In this document: positions 60,915 to 64,000 of the stretch, piece by piece
How positions within the stretch are numbered: the first letter of the stretch is position 1
Layout of the letters: every line of letters starts with the position of its first letter
Assembly (NCBI RefSeq): GCF_947179165.1
Contig: NC_077245.1
Coordinates: forward strand, 17,082,740 to 17,146,739
Length of the DNA stretch: 64,000 nucleotides
Source of the DNA: Solanum dulcamara
Lineage: Eukaryota; Streptophyta; Magnoliopsida; Solanales; Solanaceae
Reading direction: 5' to 3'
Notes under the pieces: generated by a model
What the model was told of the DNA's origin: nothing
The model's database searches: none
What the model saw: only the letters and a program-made list of their open reading frames with translations
Position numbers and translations under genes: made by a program

Positions 60915-62349
60915 TGTAATGACCCAAAAGGTCTGTTTTGGTAATTTTGTAAAATGACTGTTTTATTCCTCTCGATAGTTTTTTGAGTGATAGTTGATTG
61001 ATATCTAATGTCGGTTTAGTGGTTTATCTTTGAAAATTGAGATTTTTGGTAAACTTTGAGTTTTAGAGGTATGAATGGCTCAAAAGTGGTATTTGAAGTC
61101 ATTCAGAGTTTGGGGTCTCTAAATAAAATTATGTCGATTCCATCAATTCTAGAATTTTGAAATTGGCTTAGAAGAGTTGACGGAATTAGATTCGGAATTT
61201 TATCATGAATTTGAGGTGTTGAGTTGAAAATCTTTGAGTTTTTGGCCATAGGGTTGACTTTGGTCAATGTTAGGGAATCGAATGCTCAAAATTGAATTTT
61301 GATGACTCCGTTGGATTCGGAGGGTGATTTTAGGCCTAGGAAGAGTTTCTATGTATTTTTCGGAAGGTCCGAGGTTGTTTTGGTCTTTTGATGCATAAAT
61401 TTATTCTAGTTGCGAGGTTTTGGATTTCGGGTCAAAGAGACGAAATCAAATCCTGATGGTTCCGTTGAATCCAGAATGTCGAATTTAGTAGGATTGCATA
61501 CATGGTTTGTATATACGGGTTTCTGATCAAATTTTGAGGGTCATTCGGAGACTTTGAGACTTGGTGATTTTGGGATTTATGCTGAGATCTGGTGCAGGCC
61601 TCGTTTTAGCAAGGGGTGTATATCCAAAGCGATTCCCATTATTTTGATAGGGGTCACTTAAGCGGGGATCACTTAAGCAAACCCCCGATTTTTGTGATGT
61701 CGCGAAAGTGACAAAAGATCTGTTTTAGCGGAGGGGCGGGGGTCGTGAGAGCGACCAAGTTGTTGCGATAGCGATGTCCACTTAAGAGAACCCCCAGTCT
61801 CTTATGCGACATCTAGGAGGGGTTTAAGCCTTTTTCACCATTTTTGAGTTTAGGAAAGCTTGTGTAGGCGATTTCAACAGGGTTTTTCGTGGCAAACCTA
61901 TTGGGTAAGTGATTTTAACCCCTAATCTTCGAAACCTATGGCTTAATTGTGAATTTTAACATTGAAATTGATGATTTCAATTGGTGAAAATAACCCTTTT
62001 TATGAACTTTGAGAAATTCTTCAAATGATGATTTTGACCTGATTAGCGCTTGTTTTCCGAAATGTTTTTCACCTATGAGTACCTAATTCTTAGAGGAACG
62101 TTTCCATGTAAAAAAAAATCCCGACTTTAGACCCTTATTTTCAGAATTGGAATTTGAGCTTTTTGACCCCTTTGTCCCGAATTTGGCATTGTTAGTGTCG
62201 TTGGACTTGGTTTCTGATTGTGAAACACTATTTGAATAGATTGTGGCAATTTAGATTAAATTCAAAAGGGGAAGGGGACGTTGATTGATTGATCTTGATT
62301 GGTTAAGGCTAGTGGACTCCTTAAACTCCGTGAATTTTATAGAATCCCA
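60915..62349 (+). repeat. 3' LTR of element C, truncated
   Basis: Begins TGTAATGACCC directly after ATCTTTTTAGTGGTGGGTAA and runs parallel to 20662-22095. It includes the palindrome zone (CACTTAAGCGG at about 61662, CACTTAAGCAA at about 61679), here more decayed. Homology ends after TAGAATCCCAA at about 62349. Confidence 0.88.
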
Positions 62350-64000
62350 ATTTTTTTTGAAGAAAATAAGAAAACTTAATTTAAAAAGGCTTTAACAGAT
62401 TAAACCTTAAAAATTTAGAGAAAAAAGGGTAAGGATTCAAATTTCCACTTTGAGAAGGTGTTAGCACTCAAAGTTGCCGCTAACGCTTGATTTTCCATGT
62501 TAACACCAAAATTTGACCCACCACAAACGTATATTAGATACTGAGCTTCTTCAATTTTAAACAATCTAAAGTAATTATTTTTACAAAATACCAAAATATT
62601 TTCAAGTGTATTTTTAAAAGAAAATTTTTCCATTTTTATAATTGTTAATGATATATATATAGTTCTATATAATTATTAATTTCTATAAATATTCAAAAAT
62701 GATAAAAAGAATAATAATAATTTTATTTTATTTTTTCATAAATTAGTAGCTTATATTTTTTAATTAATTAGTTTATAACTAAGTTCATTAATTCATTTTG
62801 GTTAGAATTAAGAATCTCGTTAATTGATTATTATCAATACGTCATATCTAATTTTTAGCTGAATTCATAAATTAAATCAATTTGGTTATTTTATTAAGCT
62901 TAATTGACTAAGTTATCAATTTTCATTTGACCATTTTCCTTACAAATCTAACAATTTTTTCACTCCACCCTTAACCAAATTTCAAGTTATTTTTTAGCCC
63001 GAAATTTAGGCCCAATGTTGTCATCCAACTCTCTACAAACCCAATAACAACAACAATCTACACTAATACAACATGCTAACACCCAAAGCCCCAATTCTTA
63101 TAATAATTTTGGCTCAACACCAACTCACTACAATACATATATATTATATCTATACAATACTAACCTCGCCCCTTTCTTCTTTTTTCTTTTCTACCTTCCA
63201 ATCCACCTAAACCCCTTTTTTTTAAATTTCCAAACATCATCAATCTCCTATCTCCACCATTTTCCTTTTCCTTTTCCTTTTTCTTTTTCCTTTTTCCCTT
63301 TTCACCCCACCAAATCCATCATTTTTCAAAAACCTTATCATTACTCCACCAACCTCACTTTTTTTAAATCCCTTCATCTTCTTCATAAAAAAAAGAGGTT
63401 GAACAAGAATATCAAAAAAAAAAAGAAGGGAAAGATTCAAAAAACAATCATCATCATTCATCTACTAACAATCAACATTCAAAAAAAATACAAGAACAAT
63501 ATCAAGAAGGGAGAACAAAAAATAATACTGCAAAGAAAAATATGGAGAGAAAAATCACAAAATTTTAGTCTCAGATTTTTTTTCTATTTCTTTTATTTTC
63601 TTTTCTTATTTCTTGGTGGGTTCGAGGAGTTCATTGCCCTCAAATTCTTCGTCTCAATCGTTTCCCGAAAATAGGTAAAATCTTTTCTCGACTTTATTTT
63701 ATTTAATGCATAATTATTTCATATCTTCTATTTAGTTGCTTATTTTTTTTAGTTAGCATGCGTTAGAATTAATTAGATTAATGATAGAAATTTCATTGTC
63801 TTGCTTGAAGTGTAGTGGCATTTTTATTAAATGTGAAAAAAAAACTCTCAATTTCATTCATTATTTTTTTAGTAGTTTTCTTTGACGATATAGATTTTTA
63901 TATTTTCAATTTCTTCTTTATCATGATTTAGATAATAAATATATATTTAAGTTATCATTTAGTTAGAATTTTCATGGCTTAATTGATTTAAATCTTGATT
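62350..64000. other. AT-rich right end, possible LTR fragment
   Basis: No supported gene. AAGGTGTTAGCACTCAAAG at 62456-62474 resembles, in reverse complement, the CTAACACCTTC-type block of long gypsy LTRs, so a minus-strand LTR piece is possible. A pyrimidine-rich run (CCTTTT)n lies at about 63262-63302. The A/G-rich stretch 63385-63550 and the T-rich stretch 63575-63620 give low-complexity frames that I do not believe are coding. A possible splice donor (AAAATAGGTAAAAT, 63668) could mark a leader exon, but nothing else supports it. Confidence 0.35.

Larger units (their letters stand above)
56117..62349 (+). mobile_element. Gypsy element C, truncated at both ends
   Basis: Contains gag (from its Arg/Gly-rich N-terminal part), PR, RT, RNase H, integrase and C-terminal segments, then a purine-containing tract and 1.43 kb of the 3' LTR. 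The 5' LTR, primer site and start of gag are missing, and the 3' LTR stops near position 1435 of about 2500. The LTR matches the solo LTR at 20662-23164. Both ends are abrupt without target duplications, so later deletion or recombination shaped the piece. Confidence 0.88.

Noticed and set aside
63399..63674. 91-codon Lys/Ile/Phe-rich frame at the right end
   Set aside because: Encoded by A-rich and T-rich low-complexity DNA, with no recognisable domain and no supporting neighbour.

Overview
This window looks like plant nuclear DNA, most likely from a nightshade (Solanaceae, probably Solanum). It is AT-rich and intron-bearing, and about two thirds is transposon-derived. It carries SINEs of a type I associate with Solanaceae. 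Only two host protein genes can be supported: a chloroplast-type NAD kinase (NADK2, + strand, eight exons, 9123-19037) and a 1-aminocyclopropane-1-carboxylate oxidase (ACO, - strand, three exons, 30253-32327). Both read as intact; I fixed their exon borders from reading frame, GT-AG sites and family knowledge. They are separate loci with no operon-like relation.

Layout. 1-2910: AT-rich DNA with a TATA-like box, a very long interrupted ATT microsatellite, and a tail resembling the end of a long gypsy-type LTR. 2977-8625: a decayed Ty1/Copia element with gag, an AT-rich spacer, pol, a polypurine tract and a 3' LTR, but no visible 5' LTR. 9123-19037: NADK2, whose introns hold two SINEs with target-site duplications, a small MITE and a decayed second copy of exon 7. 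19400-23820: a 2.5-kb solo gypsy LTR inserted head-on into an older LTR of the same family. 23820-30250: gene-free DNA with foldback/MITE elements, an Au-like SINE, a possible organelle-derived patch, ACC-rich low complexity and a complete TRIM element. 30253-32450: ACO and its TATA box. 32450-38760: gene-free, with a SINE remnant and a minus-strand LTR relic.

38761-62349 is a nest of three degenerate Ty3/gypsy elements that resemble Tekay/Del chromoviruses. Element B (41716-51066, two LTRs) sits inside the gag of element A (38761 to about 56116). Element A's 3' LTR is cut off by a fragment of element C (about 56117-62349), whose LTR family is the same as the solo LTR near 21 kb. 62350-64000 is AT-rich with CT-rich tracts and no supported gene.

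All retrotransposon reading frames are broken. Most breaks I checked are consistent with C-to-T or G-to-A changes, as expected from decay of methylated cytosines. I saw no CRISPR, rRNA or tRNA gene, and no convincing new multi-gene system. The most interesting observations are the duplicated but donor-less NADK2 exon, the opposed nested LTRs with palindromic motifs, the gypsy-in-gypsy nest and the cleanly bounded TRIM and SINE insertions.
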